From contig NZ_CP114901.1 in NCBI RefSeq assembly GCF_027497175.1, forward strand, positions 4,898,001 to 4,962,000: a stretch of 64,000 nt of DNA, read 5' to 3'. The notes beneath the pieces were generated by a model that was not told the origin of the DNA, did not search any database, and saw only the letters and a program-made list of their open reading frames with translations. Origin of the DNA: Verrucosispora sp. WMMD573. Its GTDB lineage: Bacteria; Actinomycetota; Actinomycetes; Mycobacteriales; Micromonosporaceae. Below, in pieces: positions 44,380-53,239 of the stretch. Position 1 is the stretch's first letter, and each line of letters opens with the position of its first letter. A program made the translations under genes and the position numbers.

Positions 44380-44431
44380 GCAGCCCGCACCCCGCCCGCA
44401 GGTACCCCACGCCACCCACTCGCCCCGTCTC

Positions 44432-44505
44432 GCCGATCATGCAGTTGTGGTCGGCGAATTGCCCCGGTAGACGAAGTTTGCTCCTGCCACAAGTGCATGA
44501 TCGGC
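44432..44505. repeat. Palindromic repeat, GCCGATCATGCAGTTGTGG arms
   Basis: Inverted 19-base arms at 44432-44450 and 44487-44505 differ at one position (GCAG against GCAC). The arm shares GATCATGCAGTTGTGG with the repeat at 39053. It lies between the divergent pafB and DUF3866 promoters, so it cannot be simply a terminator. It probably belongs to an interspersed palindrome family. Confidence 0.75.
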
Positions 44506-44542
44506 GGCGGGACCCGGCGGGTCGGGGTGGGTGGGTGGGGGT

Positions 44543-44548
44543 TAGCGT
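44543..44548 (+). promoter_or_regulatory. Candidate -10, leaderless start of the DUF3866 gene
   Basis: TAGCGT lies 6 bases before the GTG at 44555. Confidence 0.45.
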
Positions 44549-44554
44549 GCGGGG

Positions 44555-45667
44555 GTGGTGCGGTGGCGGGTTGGTGCGGTGGTCAGGGTGCGTCGGCGGT
44601 GGGCCGGGGCGGTGGAGCTGGACGTCGAGGTGGACGGCGGCGGCTCGATGCGGGCGCTGGCCTATCCCGCGCTGGTCGGTGAGCCCGAGCCGGGCGATCG
44701 GGTGCTGCTCAACGCCGGTGCGCTGCTGATGGGCCTGGGCACCGGCGGGTACGCCCTGGTCGTGGCGCTGCCCCAGCGGCTGCCGCCGGACCCACCGCAG
44801 GCCCTCGACTCCCGGGACGCGGGTCATCTGGTCAAGTCCCGCTACACCCCGCTGCAGCCGATCCTGCTCGGCGTCGACGAGGAGGCGTCACCGCACCGGG
44901 AGGTCATGGCCGCCGCCGACGACCTGGCCGGTCTGCCGGTGGTGACCGCCGACCTGCACTCCGCGCTGCCGGCGATCCTGGCCGGAATTCGGGTCGACGC
45001 GCCGCAGGCGCGGGTGGCGTACCTGCTCACCGACGGTGGGGCGTTACCCGCCTGGTTCTCCCGCACCCTCGCCGGGCTGCGTGACGAACTGGTCGGCACG
45101 ATAAGCGTCGGGCAGGCGTTCGGCGGCGACCTGGAAGCGTCGACACTGCACAGCGGGCTACTCGCCGCCCGGCACGTGCTCGACGCCGACGTGGCGGTGG
45201 TGGCGCAGGGGCCAGGCAATCTCGGCACCGGCACCCGGTGGGGATTCTCCGGGGTGGCCGTCGGCGAGGCGGTCAACGCCGTGGCCACCCTCGGCGGACG
45301 CCCGGTCGGCTCGGTGCGGATCTCCGCCGCCGACCCGCGACCCCGGCACCGTGGCGTGTCGCACCACAGCCTCACCGCGTACGGCCGGGTGGCGCTGGCC
45401 CGTGCGGAGCTGGTGGTGCCGACGGACCTGGAGCCGCTGCTGGCCGCCGAGGTCGACGCCGCGCTGAAACCGCTCGCCGGGCGGCACACCCTGGTGCGGG
45501 TGGCCACCACCGGGTTGGACGCGGCGCTGCGACGAAGCCCGGTGCCGCTGTCGACGATGGGGCGCGGGCTGGACGCCGACCACGCCTACTTCCTGGCCGC
45601 CGCCGCAGCCGGCCGGCACGCCGCCCGGCTGGCGGCGCAGACACCCCCGCCACCGGCCGACCGCTGA
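44555..45667 (+). CDS. DUF3866 family protein
   Basis: A 370-residue conserved protein of unknown function found in actinobacteria and firmicutes. Recognisable segments are GDRVLLNAGALLMGLGTGGY, HLVKSRYTPLQPILLGVDEE, VVAQGPGNLGTGTRWGFSG and DPRPRHRGVSHHSLTAYG. The GPGNxGTGTxxGFSG motif suggests a nucleotide- or phosphate-binding loop, but the function is not known. The gene lies divergent to pafB, in the Pup cluster region. Confidence 0.85.
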   Translation: MVRWRVGAVVRVRRRWAGAVELDVEVDGGGSMRALAYPALVGEPEPGDRVLLNAGALLMGLGTGGYALVVALPQRLPPDPPQALDSRDAGHLVKSRYTPLQPILLGVDEEASPHREVMAAADDLAGLPVVTADLHSALPAILAGIRVDAPQARVAYLLTDGGALPAWFSRTLAGLRDELVGTISVGQAFGGDLEASTLHSGLLAARHVLDADVAVVAQGPGNLGTGTRWGFSGVAVGEAVNAVATLGGRPVGSVRISAADPRPRHRGVSHHSLTAYGRVALARAELVVPTDLEPLLAAEVDAALKPLAGRHTLVRVATTGLDAALRRSPVPLSTMGRGLDADHAYFLAAAAAGRHAARLAAQTPPPPADR

Positions 45668-45676
45668 CCAGCCGAC

Positions 45677-45704
45677 GCCGGGATGAGCCAGGGCCCTTCC
45701 CGGC
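45677..45704. terminator. Hairpin between convergent DUF3866 and small membrane genes
   Basis: GCCGGGA (45677-45683) and TCCCGGC (45698-45704) are inverted arms of 7 bases placed between two gene ends. Confidence 0.45.
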
Positions 45705-45707
45705 ACC

Positions 45708-45893
45708 TCAGGCGAAGATGATCAGCGCGGCCCAGGCGCCCACGATCAGGGCCAGGGCGACGGCCAGCACCCAGGTGGGCACGGTGTACTCGCCGCGGCG
45801 GTTACGCTCGATCTCGGCGCGGATCTTGTCGCGGCGGCGTTCGAGCCAGCCCTGCCGCTGAGCGCCCGGGTTGGGAGGTTCCGGAGGAATCAT
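45708..45893 (-). CDS. Small C-terminal-anchored membrane protein
   Basis: A 61-residue protein. The first ~38 residues are hydrophilic with a basic helix (WLERRRDKIRAEIERNRRGE). The C-terminal end is one hydrophobic helix (VPTWVLAVALALIVGAWAAL). It lies 53 bases after pafA in the same direction. Function is unknown; I do not recognise a family. TAGGCT lies 9 bases before its ATG, so it may also have its own promoter. Confidence 0.65.
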   Translation of the reverse strand: MIPPEPPNPGAQRQGWLERRRDKIRAEIERNRRGEYTVPTWVLAVALALIVGAWAALIIFA

Positions 45894-45946
45894 GACCCCA
45901 CCAGCCTACCCGGGGCCGGCCGGTCGGCACGGCCCCGGTCGGCCGG

Positions 45947-47305
45947 TCACATGCTGGCGATCAGCCGTTCCACCCGCTCGTCGTACGCCCGGAACGGATC
46001 CTTGCAGAGCACGGTCCGCTGCGCCTGGTCGTTGAGCTTGAGGTGCACCCAGTCGACGGTGAAGTCCCGTCGCTTCTCCTGGGCGTGCCGGATGAACTCA
46101 CCACGCAGCCGGGCCCGGGTGGTCTGCGGCGGCGTCTCCTTCGCCTCGAAGATCTCCGGATCGGTGGCCACCCGGTCCACGTCGCCACGCCGCTCCAGCA
46201 GCGCGTAGAGGCCCCGCCCCCGACGCAGGTCGTGGTACGCCAGATCCATCTGCGCCACCCGGGGGTGCGACAGCGGCAGGTCGTGCTTGCGCTGGTAACG
46301 CTCGATCAGCCGCAGCTTCGTCACCCAGTCGATCTCCCGGGAGACCGGTTCCAGGTCACCGGTCTCCACCGCCCGCAGCACCCGACCCCACAGCTCCACC
46401 ACCCGCTTGGCGGTCTGGTCGCCGCCCCGGCGCTCGACGAACTCGGTGGCCTTGGCGAGGTACTCCTGCTGGATCTCCAGGGCGCTGATCTCCTTGCCCG
46501 AGGCCAGCCGCACCTTCCGCCGGCCGGTGATGTCGTGCGACACCTCCCGGATCGCCCGGATCGGGTTCTCCAGGGTGAGGTCGCGCATCACCACGCCACC
46601 CTCGATCATCCGCAGCACGATGTCGGCGGTGCCGACCTTCAGCAGCGTGGTGACCTCGTTCATGTTGGAGTCACCGACGATGACGTGCAGCCGGCGGTAG
46701 CGCTCCGCGTCGGCGTGCGGCTCGTCCCGCGTGTTGATGATCGGGCGGCTGCGGGTGGTCGCCGAGGAGACACCCTCCCAGATGTGCTCGGCCCGCTGGG
46801 ACAGGCAGTAGACCGCGCCGCGCGGCGTCTGCAACACCTTGCCCGCGCCGCAGATCAGCTGCCGGGTGACCAGGAACGGGATCAGCACGTCGGCGAGCCG
46901 GCCGAACTCACCGTGCCGGGACACCAGGTAGTTCTCGTGGCAGCCGTACGAGTTGCCGGCCGAGTCGGTGTTGTTCTTGAACAGGTAGATCTCTCCGGCG
47001 ATGCCCTCGTCGTGCAGCCGCTTCTCCGCGTCGATGAGCAGCCCTTCCAGGATCCGCTCGCCGGCCCGGTCGTGGGCGACCAGGTCGACCACCGAGTCGC
47101 ACTCCGGGGTGGCGTACTCGGGATGTGAGCCGACATCCAGGTAGAGCCGCGCGCCGTTACGCAGAAAGACGTTGCTCGACCGACCCCAGGACACGACCCG
47201 GCGGAAGAGGTACCGGGCCACCTCGTCAGGGGACAGCCGCCGCTGTCCGCGGTAGGTACAGGTGACGCCGTACTCGGTCTCCAGACCGAAGATTCGCCGT
47301 TCCAT
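45947..47305 (-). CDS. pafA: Pup-protein ligase PafA
   Basis: A 452-residue ligase of the glutamine-synthetase-like fold. It uses ATP to attach the C-terminal Glu of Pup to lysines of target proteins. Motifs are [16 protein letters not shown] (with the metal-binding Glu), [56 protein letters not shown] and [13 protein letters not shown]. The length is standard. It starts at ATG 47305 with TAATGT 6 bases upstream. It is separated from pup, dop and prcBA by the rhamnose cluster. Confidence 0.97.
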   Translation of the reverse strand: MERRIFGLETEYGVTCTYRGQRRLSPDEVARYLFRRVVSWGRSSNVFLRNGARLYLDVGSHPEYATPECDSVVDLVAHDRAGERILEGLLIDAEKRLHDEGIAGEIYLFKNNTDSAGNSYGCHENYLVSRHGEFGRLADVLIPFLVTRQLICGAGKVLQTPRGAVYCLSQRAEHIWEGVSSATTRSRPIINTRDEPHADAERYRRLHVIVGDSNMNEVTTLLKVGTADIVLRMIEGGVVMRDLTLENPIRAIREVSHDITGRRKVRLASGKEISALEIQQEYLAKATEFVERRGGDQTAKRVVELWGRVLRAVETGDLEPVSREIDWVTKLRLIERYQRKHDLPLSHPRVAQMDLAYHDLRRGRGLYALLERRGDVDRVATDPEIFEAKETPPQTTRARLRGEFIRHAQEKRRDFTVDWVHLKLNDQAQRTVLCKDPFRAYDERVERLIASM

Positions 47306-47311
47306 GATGAG

Positions 47312-47317
47312 ACATTA
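47312..47317 (-). promoter_or_regulatory. Candidate -10, leaderless start of pafA
   Basis: On the minus strand TAATGT lies 6 bases before the ATG at 47305, with no ribosome site between. Confidence 0.5.
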
Positions 47318-47361
47318 GCCGTAAGGAGGCCCTGTTCGTCACTGTCAGGGAGCTGCCGGCC

Positions 47362-47979
47362 TCAGCCGTCGGTGGAACCGGCCATGACGGCGAGAGTCTC
47401 GACATACCGACGGCACGCGTCGTACTGCGGCAGCAGCCCGGCCGCCCGGGCCTGCGCCAGGGTCGGCGCCGCGGCGTCGCGGGCGGACAGTTGCGCCCCG
47501 GTGGTCGGCCAGTCGATGCCCAACTCGTCGTCCAGCGGATACACCGTGCGCTCGGCCGACGGGTCGTACGTGGTCGAGCAGAGATAGGTCACGGTGGCGT
47601 CGTCGGTCAACGCGCAGAACCCGTGGCCGAGCCCCTCGGCCAGATAGACCGCGCGCCGGTCCACGTCGTCCAGGCGCACCCCCTCCCACCTGCCGAAGGT
47701 GGGCGAGCCGAGCCGCAGGTCGACGATCACGTCCAGCACGGCCCCCCGCACACAGGTGACGTACTTCGCCTGCCCCGGTGGCACGTCGGCGAAGTGGATG
47801 CCGCGCACCACGTCCCGGGCCGAGATGGACAGGTTTGCCTGGGCCAGTCGCAGCGGATGCCCGACCACCTCGCCCAACCGGTCGAAGCGGTACCACTCCA
47901 GGAACAACCCGCGCGGGTCGCCGTGCTGCTGCGGGGTGATCTCCCAGGCGCCCTCGACGCTCAACGGCCGCAGCTTCAT
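47362..47979 (-). CDS. rfbC: dTDP-4-dehydrorhamnose 3,5-epimerase
   Basis: A 205-residue cupin enzyme, the third step of dTDP-L-rhamnose synthesis. It has [20 protein letters not shown], the catalytic His in [43 protein letters not shown] and [20 protein letters not shown]. These fit the actinobacterial RmlC group. It overlaps rfbA by 4 bases and is downstream of it. Confidence 0.93.
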   Translation of the reverse strand: MKLRPLSVEGAWEITPQQHGDPRGLFLEWYRFDRLGEVVGHPLRLAQANLSISARDVVRGIHFADVPPGQAKYVTCVRGAVLDVIVDLRLGSPTFGRWEGVRLDDVDRRAVYLAEGLGHGFCALTDDATVTYLCSTTYDPSAERTVYPLDDELGIDWPTTGAQLSARDAAAPTLAQARAAGLLPQYDACRRYVETLAVMAGSTDG

Positions 47980-48887
47980 CGGGCCGCCCCCACCTCGAAG
48001 AACTCACCCGTCGGCTCCTGCCGCCCACCAGCGGCGAGCAGATCGAGCAGGTAGTCCCCGTAGCCGCTCCTGGTCAACGGCTCGGCCAGGGCACGCAACT
48101 GGGCGTCGTCGATCAGCCCGGCCCGCCAGACAACCTCCTCGACACAGCCGATCTTCATGCCCTGTCGTTCCTCGATCACCCGGACGAACTCCGCGGCCTG
48201 CATCAGCGAGGTGAAGGTGCCGGTGTCCAGCCAGGCGGTTCCCCGGTCCAGCACGGTGACCGACAGCTCACCCCACCGCCGATACGCCTCGTTCACCGCC
48301 GTGATCTCCAACTCGCCCCGGGAGCTGGGGGTGAGCCCCCGGGCGATCTCCACCACCCGGTTGTCGTAGAAGTACAGGCCGGGCACCGCGTACCGGGACG
48401 TCGGGTGCTGCGGCTTCTCCTCGATCGACAGCACCCGACCGTCGGCGTCGAAGTGCACCACGCCGTACGCCTGCGGATTGGCCACAGGGTAGGCGAAGAT
48501 CCGGCCACCCACCGGCTCGCCCGCCGCCAACTGCCGATCCAGGCTCATCCCGTGAAAGATGTTGTCGCCGAGGATCAACGCCACCGAGTCGTCGCCGATG
48601 AAGTCCGCGCCGAGCACGAACGCCTGCGCGATGCCCTCCGGGCGAGGCTGGGCGACGTACTCCAGCCGGAGCCCGAACTGACCGCCGTCGCCGAGCAGCC
48701 GCTGGAACTGGCCCTGCTCCTCCGGCGTGGTGATCACCAGGATCTCGTGTATCCCGGCCATCACCAGGGTGGAGAGGGGATAGTAGATCATCGGCTTGTC
48801 GAAGACCGGCATCAGTTGTTTCGACACCGCCCGGGTGATCGGCCACAGCCGGGACCCGGTGCCACCGGCCAGCAGGATTCCACGCAT
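47976..48887 (-). CDS. rfbA: Glucose-1-phosphate thymidylyltransferase
   Basis: A 303-residue nucleotidyltransferase. It makes dTDP-glucose from dTTP and glucose 1-phosphate, the first step of dTDP-rhamnose synthesis. It starts [18 protein letters not shown], followed by [50 protein letters not shown] and GTAWLDTGT. It is slightly longer than usual at the C-terminus. ATG at 48887 has TAGGCT 7 bases upstream. It is divergent from rfbB. Confidence 0.95.
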   Translation of the reverse strand: MRGILLAGGTGSRLWPITRAVSKQLMPVFDKPMIYYPLSTLVMAGIHEILVITTPEEQGQFQRLLGDGGQFGLRLEYVAQPRPEGIAQAFVLGADFIGDDSVALILGDNIFHGMSLDRQLAAGEPVGGRIFAYPVANPQAYGVVHFDADGRVLSIEEKPQHPTSRYAVPGLYFYDNRVVEIARGLTPSSRGELEITAVNEAYRRWGELSVTVLDRGTAWLDTGTFTSLMQAAEFVRVIEERQGMKIGCVEEVVWRAGLIDDAQLRALAEPLTRSGYGDYLLDLLAAGGRQEPTGEFFEVGAAR

Positions 48888-48894
48888 CCCGCGC

Positions 48895-48900
48895 AGCCTA
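48895..48900 (-). promoter_or_regulatory. Candidate -10, leaderless start of rfbA
   Basis: On the minus strand TAGGCT lies 7 bases before the ATG at 48887. Confidence 0.45.
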
Positions 48901-48957
48901 CCGGCGATCGGACAAGCAACCGCGCATCGCCTGCACTGTCGATGTGGCCGTTTCGCG

Positions 48958-48963
48958 TAGACT
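48958..48963 (+). promoter_or_regulatory. Candidate -10, leaderless start of rfbB
   Basis: TAGACT lies 9 bases before the GTG at 48973. With the rfbA element at 48895 it defines an 85-base divergent promoter region. Confidence 0.45.
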
Positions 48964-48972
48964 TTCGGACTC

Positions 48973-49971
48973 GTGAGGATCCTGGTCACCGGCGGCGCCG
49001 GCTTCATCGGCTCGGAGTACGTCCGGACGCTGCTCGGCGTTCCCGGTGGCGACGCGGCGGACGTGCCGCCGTGGGAACCGGCCCAGGTCACCGTGCTCGA
49101 CGCGCTCACCTACTCCGGCAACCTGGCCAACCTCGCGCCCGTGGCCGACGACCCCCGGCTGCGCTTCCTGCCGGGCGACATCCGTGACCCCGACGTGGTC
49201 GACCGGGCCGTCGCCGGGCAGGACGTCGTCGTGCACTTCGCCGCCGAGTCCCATGTCGACCGCTCGATCGCCGGTGCCGCCCCCTTCGTCACCACAAACG
49301 TCCTCGGTACCCAGAACCTGCTCGACGCCGCGCTGCGCCACGGCACCGCCCGGTTCGTGCACGTCTCCACCGACGAGGTCTACGGCTCCATCACCGACGG
49401 CGCCTGGACCGAGGACTGGCCACTGGCCCCCAACTCCCCCTACTCGGCGTCGAAGGCCGGCTCCGACCTGCTCGCCCTGGCCTACCACCGCACCCACGGA
49501 CTCGACGTGGTGGTGACCCGCTGCTCCAACAACTACGGGCCCTACCAGTACCCGGAGAAGGTTGTACCGCTGTTCGTCACCAACCTCCTCGACGGACAAT
49601 GCGTCCCGCTCTACGGGGACGGCGGCAACGTCCGCGACTGGCTGCACGTGCACGACCACTGCCGCGGCATCGCCCTCGTCCAGGACAGGGGCCGCGCCGG
49701 CGAGATCTACCACATCGGCGGCGGCACCGAACTGACAAACAAGGAACTGACCGCCCGACTCCTCGACGCCTGCGACGCCGGCTGGGACCGGGTGACTAAC
49801 GTCGCCGACCGCAAGGGACACGACCGCCGCTACGCCCTCGACATCACCAAGATCAGCAAAGAGCTCGGGTACGCCCCCAGCATCACCCTCGACACCGGTC
49901 TCGCCGAGACCGTCCGCTGGTACCGGGACAACCGCGCCTGGTGGGAGCCGCTGAAAGCAGCGAACGCGTGA
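48973..49971 (+). CDS. rfbB: dTDP-glucose 4,6-dehydratase
   Basis: A 332-residue extended SDR, second step of dTDP-rhamnose synthesis. It has the NAD motif [33 protein letters not shown], the YxxxK pair in [13 protein letters not shown], and [23 protein letters not shown] at 48973 begins the Rossmann strand directly. Its stop overlaps the rfbD start (GTGA). Confidence 0.95.
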   Translation: MRILVTGGAGFIGSEYVRTLLGVPGGDAADVPPWEPAQVTVLDALTYSGNLANLAPVADDPRLRFLPGDIRDPDVVDRAVAGQDVVVHFAAESHVDRSIAGAAPFVTTNVLGTQNLLDAALRHGTARFVHVSTDEVYGSITDGAWTEDWPLAPNSPYSASKAGSDLLALAYHRTHGLDVVVTRCSNNYGPYQYPEKVVPLFVTNLLDGQCVPLYGDGGNVRDWLHVHDHCRGIALVQDRGRAGEIYHIGGGTELTNKELTARLLDACDAGWDRVTNVADRKGHDRRYALDITKISKELGYAPSITLDTGLAETVRWYRDNRAWWEPLKAANA

Positions 49972-50852
49972 GGTTGCTGGTGACCGGCGCCGGCGGGATG
50001 CTCGGACGCGACCTGGTCGACGTCCTCGCCGCACGACCGGAACACCAGGTCACCGCCGTCACCCGCACCGAACTGGACATCACCGACAGCGCCGCCGTGC
50101 ACGCCGCCGTCGACGGACACGACGTGGTGGTCAACACCGCCGCCTGGACCGACGTCGACGGGGCCGAGACACACGACTCGGCGGCCACCGCCGTCAACGG
50201 CGACGCCGTCGTGCACCTCGCCACCGCCTGCGCCGCGCACGGCGCCCGCCTGCTGCAGCTGTCCACCGACTACGTCTTCGACGGCACTGCCAGCACCCCC
50301 TACCCCGAGGACGCGCCGACCGCCCCGCTCAACGCGTACGGTCGCGGCAAGCTCGTCGGGGAACAAGCGGTGACCCGCCTGCTGCCCGACACCGGATACG
50401 TGGTGCGTACCGCCTGGCTCTACGGCACCCACGGCCGCAACTTCGTCACCACCATGCTCGACCTGGCCGACCGGCGCGACACCCTCGACGTCGTCGACGA
50501 CCAGCGCGGCCAGCCGACCTGGTCCCACGCCCTCGCCCGCCACCTGGTCAAGCTCGCCGAGGCCGCCCACACCGGACACGCCGCACCCGGGATCTACCAC
50601 GGCACCTGCTCCGGCGAGACCACCTGGTACGGCCTCGCCCGCGCCGTGTTCGCCCAGCGCGGCCTCGATCCGGACCGGATCCGCCCCACCACCAGCGCCC
50701 GGTTCGTGCGACCCGCAGCCAGACCGACGTACAGTGTGCTGGCACACGGCCGGTGGGCGGAGGCCGGGCTGCCGCCCCTACCGGACTGGCACGCCACCCT
50801 GGCCGACGCGTTCACCCTCGCCGCCCCACCCTCCCCGCAGAAGGTCGTATGA
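49968..50852 (+). CDS. rfbD: dTDP-4-dehydrorhamnose reductase
   Basis: A 294-residue SDR, the last step of dTDP-L-rhamnose synthesis. It has VTGAGGMLGRDL, VNTAAWTDVDGAE, STDYVFDG, the active-site pair in NAYGRGKLVGEQAV and RTAWLYGTHGRNF. GTG at 49968 overlaps the rfbB stop. It overlaps the DUF2304 gene by 4 bases (ATGA). Confidence 0.95.
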   Translation: MRLLVTGAGGMLGRDLVDVLAARPEHQVTAVTRTELDITDSAAVHAAVDGHDVVVNTAAWTDVDGAETHDSAATAVNGDAVVHLATACAAHGARLLQLSTDYVFDGTASTPYPEDAPTAPLNAYGRGKLVGEQAVTRLLPDTGYVVRTAWLYGTHGRNFVTTMLDLADRRDTLDVVDDQRGQPTWSHALARHLVKLAEAAHTGHAAPGIYHGTCSGETTWYGLARAVFAQRGLDPDRIRPTTSARFVRPAARPTYSVLAHGRWAEAGLPPLPDWHATLADAFTLAAPPSPQKVV

Positions 50853-51247
50853 AGCTCACCCTGGTCACCGGCCTGACCGGCCTGCTTCTGCTGGCCGCCA
50901 TCGTCGAGCTGCTGCGCCGCCGCCAACTACGCGAGAAGTACGGCATGCTCTGGCTCGGCCTGCTGTTCGTGGTGATCCCGCTGTCGCTGTTCCCCCGGCT
51001 GCTGGACGGCGTCGCCGACCTGCTGGGCGTCGCCTCCGGAGTCAGCCTGGTGCTCTTCCTCGGCATCGTCTTCCTCCTGCTGGTCTGCATCCACCTGAGC
51101 TGGGAGGTCAGCGCGCTGGAGGAGGAGACCCGCACCCTCGCCGAGGAGTTCGCCCTGCTCCGCGCCGAAGTCGAAGCCGAACGGGTGGCACGGGCGCAGT
51201 GGCCCCGCCCCCTGGACCGGACGGAAGTGACCTCCCGCGATGGTTGA
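50849..51247 (+). CDS. DUF2304 membrane protein
   Basis: A 132-residue protein with three hydrophobic segments (LTLVTGLTGLLLLAAIVEL, YGMLWLGLLFVVIPLSLF, VSLVLFLGIVFLLLVCIHLS) and a coiled-coil C-terminal end (VSALEEETRTLAEEFALLRA). DUF2304 proteins lie next to DPM-like glycosyltransferases in many bacteria and probably anchor or regulate them. Its stop overlaps the next gene by 8 bases. Confidence 0.85.
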   Translation: MKLTLVTGLTGLLLLAAIVELLRRRQLREKYGMLWLGLLFVVIPLSLFPRLLDGVADLLGVASGVSLVLFLGIVFLLLVCIHLSWEVSALEEETRTLAEEFALLRAEVEAERVARAQWPRPLDRTEVTSRDG

Positions 51248-51941
51248 CGGCAAGCGACTCCTCATCATCGTTCCGGCGCTCAACGAGGCCGCCACCATCG
51301 GCGACGTCGTCGGCGAGATCCGCGGCGAACTACCCGCAGCGGACGTGCTCGTCGTCGACGACGGCTCCACCGACCACACCGCCGCCGTCGCCACCGCCGC
51401 CGGCGCCCGCGTCGCCCGGCTGCCCTACAACCTCGGTGTCGGCGGCGCCATGCGGCTCGGCTACCGCTACGCCCACGACCACGACTACGACGCCGCCGTG
51501 CAGGTCGACGCCGACGGGCAGCACGACCCCCGGTACGTGCCGAAGCTGGTCGACCTGCTCGACGACTACGACCTCGTCATCGGGGCCCGGTTCGCCGGCG
51601 AGGGCGAATACACCGTACGCGGCCCCCGCCGCTGGGCGATGGCCGTGCTGTCGCTGGTGCTGTCCGGCCTGGCCGGCGCCACGCTGACCGACACCACCAG
51701 CGGCTTCCGCGCCGCCAACCGCCGGATGATCGCGATGTTCGCCCACTGGTACCCCGTCGAGTACCTCGGCGACACCGTCGAGACGCTGGTGCACGCCGCT
51801 CGCCGCGGCTACCGGATCCAGCAGGTCCCGGTCGCCATGCGCCGCCGGATGGCCGGCACCCCCAGCCACTCCCCCACCCGGGCGTTGATCTATCTCGGCC
51901 GGGCGCTGGCCGTCCTCACCCTCGCCCTCATCCGCCGGTGA
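51240..51941 (+). CDS. GT2 glycosyltransferase, polyprenyl-phosphate sugar synthase-like
   Basis: A 233-residue GT-A fold enzyme similar to DPM1-type transferases. It has IIVPALNEAATIGDVV, VVDDGSTDHTAAVA, the metal-binding QVDADGQHDPRYV and GARFAGEGEYTVRGPRRWAM. The likely reaction is transfer of a sugar from a nucleotide sugar to polyprenyl phosphate. It is co-translated with DUF2304 and the flippase. Confidence 0.88.
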   Translation: MVDGKRLLIIVPALNEAATIGDVVGEIRGELPAADVLVVDDGSTDHTAAVATAAGARVARLPYNLGVGGAMRLGYRYAHDHDYDAAVQVDADGQHDPRYVPKLVDLLDDYDLVIGARFAGEGEYTVRGPRRWAMAVLSLVLSGLAGATLTDTTSGFRAANRRMIAMFAHWYPVEYLGDTVETLVHAARRGYRIQQVPVAMRRRMAGTPSHSPTRALIYLGRALAVLTLALIRR

Positions 51942-53239
51942 TCCGCCGCCTGCTCCGTCTCGTCCCACCCGGCACCGTCGGCGTCGCCATCGGACTCGCC
52001 GTGGTCGGACTGGCCTCCTACGTCCACCTCGCCGTGGCCGGACACAACCTCGACGCCGCCGACTACTCCTCACTGTCGGTGCTCTGGTCCGTCGTGTTCA
52101 CCCTCGGCATCGGCGTGTTCCTCCCCGTCGAGCAGGAGGTCGCCCGCCTCGTCGCGGCCCGGCACACCCGCGGGCTACCACCCGGGCCGGTACTGGCCCG
52201 CGGCGCCGCCGTCGCCGCCGCCGTGCTCGGCCTGCTGCTGGCGCTCACCATCGGCGGCGCGGACCTCCTCACCGACCGGCTCTTCGACGGCGACCCCGCG
52301 ATGGTGCCCGCCCTCGGTGGCGCGCTGGCCGCCCTGGCCGTCGCGCACACCAGCCGAGGTGTGCTCTCCGGCCTGCGCCGCTTCGGCTGGTACGGCTCCC
52401 AGCTCGGCCTCGACGGCGGACTGCGCATCGTCCTGGTCGCCGCGCTCGCCGTCGCCGGTGTCGACTCCCCCGTCGCCTACGCGCTGGTCCTGGTCGCGGC
52501 ACCGCTGGCCGCCGTCGCTCTGACCGTAGCGCCGGTCGCCCGGACCATCGGCCGCGGACCGACGGTCCCCTGGCCGCCGCTGCTACGCGGACTCGCGCTG
52601 CTCACCGTCTCCAGCCTGCTCGCCCAGGTGGTCGTCAACGTCGGAGTGATCAACGTACGGCTGCTCGACCCGACCGAGGTCGCCGTCGCCGGGGCGCTGC
52701 TCTCCGCGCTGGTGCTGGTCCGCATACCGCTGTTCGTCTTCGGCGCGATGCAGGCCGCGCTGCTACCCGGTCTGTCCACCGCCGCCGCGACCGGCGACGG
52801 ACCCGCCTTCCGCGCCCTGCTCCACCGATCCCTGGCCGTCGTCACCGCCCTCGGGGCCTTCGGCGGCATCCTCGCTGCCCTGCTCGGCCCGGCGCTCGTG
52901 CGGGCTCTCTTCGACACCCCCGACGTCCTCGGCCACGGCGACTTCGCCTGGCTCTCGGTGGCCACCCTGGCGTACCTGTGGGCGATGGTGCTCGGTCAGG
53001 CCCTGCTGGCCCACGGCCGGCACCACGCCCCGGCACTGGCCTGGACCATCGGCGTCGCCGCGCTGGTCGTCGCGACCCTGCCCCCGCTGCCCGTCGCGCT
53101 GCGCGTCGAACTCGGTTACACCGTCGGCTCCGTGGTGGCCGCCGGCATCATGGTCACTCTGCTACGCCGCCGCCGGGCCACCCCGCCCGGCCCACCGATC
53201 GCGGCGCCGTTGCCCGCCACCACCAGCGGAGGAACCTGA
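51938..53239 (+). CDS. Polysaccharide flippase-like membrane protein
   Basis: A 433-residue protein of about twelve to fourteen hydrophobic segments, in the lipid-linked glycan flippase (MOP) style. Features include LDAADYSSLSVLWSVVFTLG, FLPVEQEVARLVAARHTRGL and VGVINVRLLDPTEVAVAGAL. It probably moves a lipid-linked glycan unit across the membrane. GTG at 51938 overlaps the previous gene by 4 bases and its stop shares one base with the next ATG (TGATG). Confidence 0.82.
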   Translation: MIRRLLRLVPPGTVGVAIGLAVVGLASYVHLAVAGHNLDAADYSSLSVLWSVVFTLGIGVFLPVEQEVARLVAARHTRGLPPGPVLARGAAVAAAVLGLLLALTIGGADLLTDRLFDGDPAMVPALGGALAALAVAHTSRGVLSGLRRFGWYGSQLGLDGGLRIVLVAALAVAGVDSPVAYALVLVAAPLAAVALTVAPVARTIGRGPTVPWPPLLRGLALLTVSSLLAQVVVNVGVINVRLLDPTEVAVAGALLSALVLVRIPLFVFGAMQAALLPGLSTAAATGDGPAFRALLHRSLAVVTALGAFGGILAALLGPALVRALFDTPDVLGHGDFAWLSVATLAYLWAMVLGQALLAHGRHHAPALAWTIGVAALVVATLPPLPVALRVELGYTVGSVVAAGIMVTLLRRRRATPPGPPIAAPLPATTSGGT

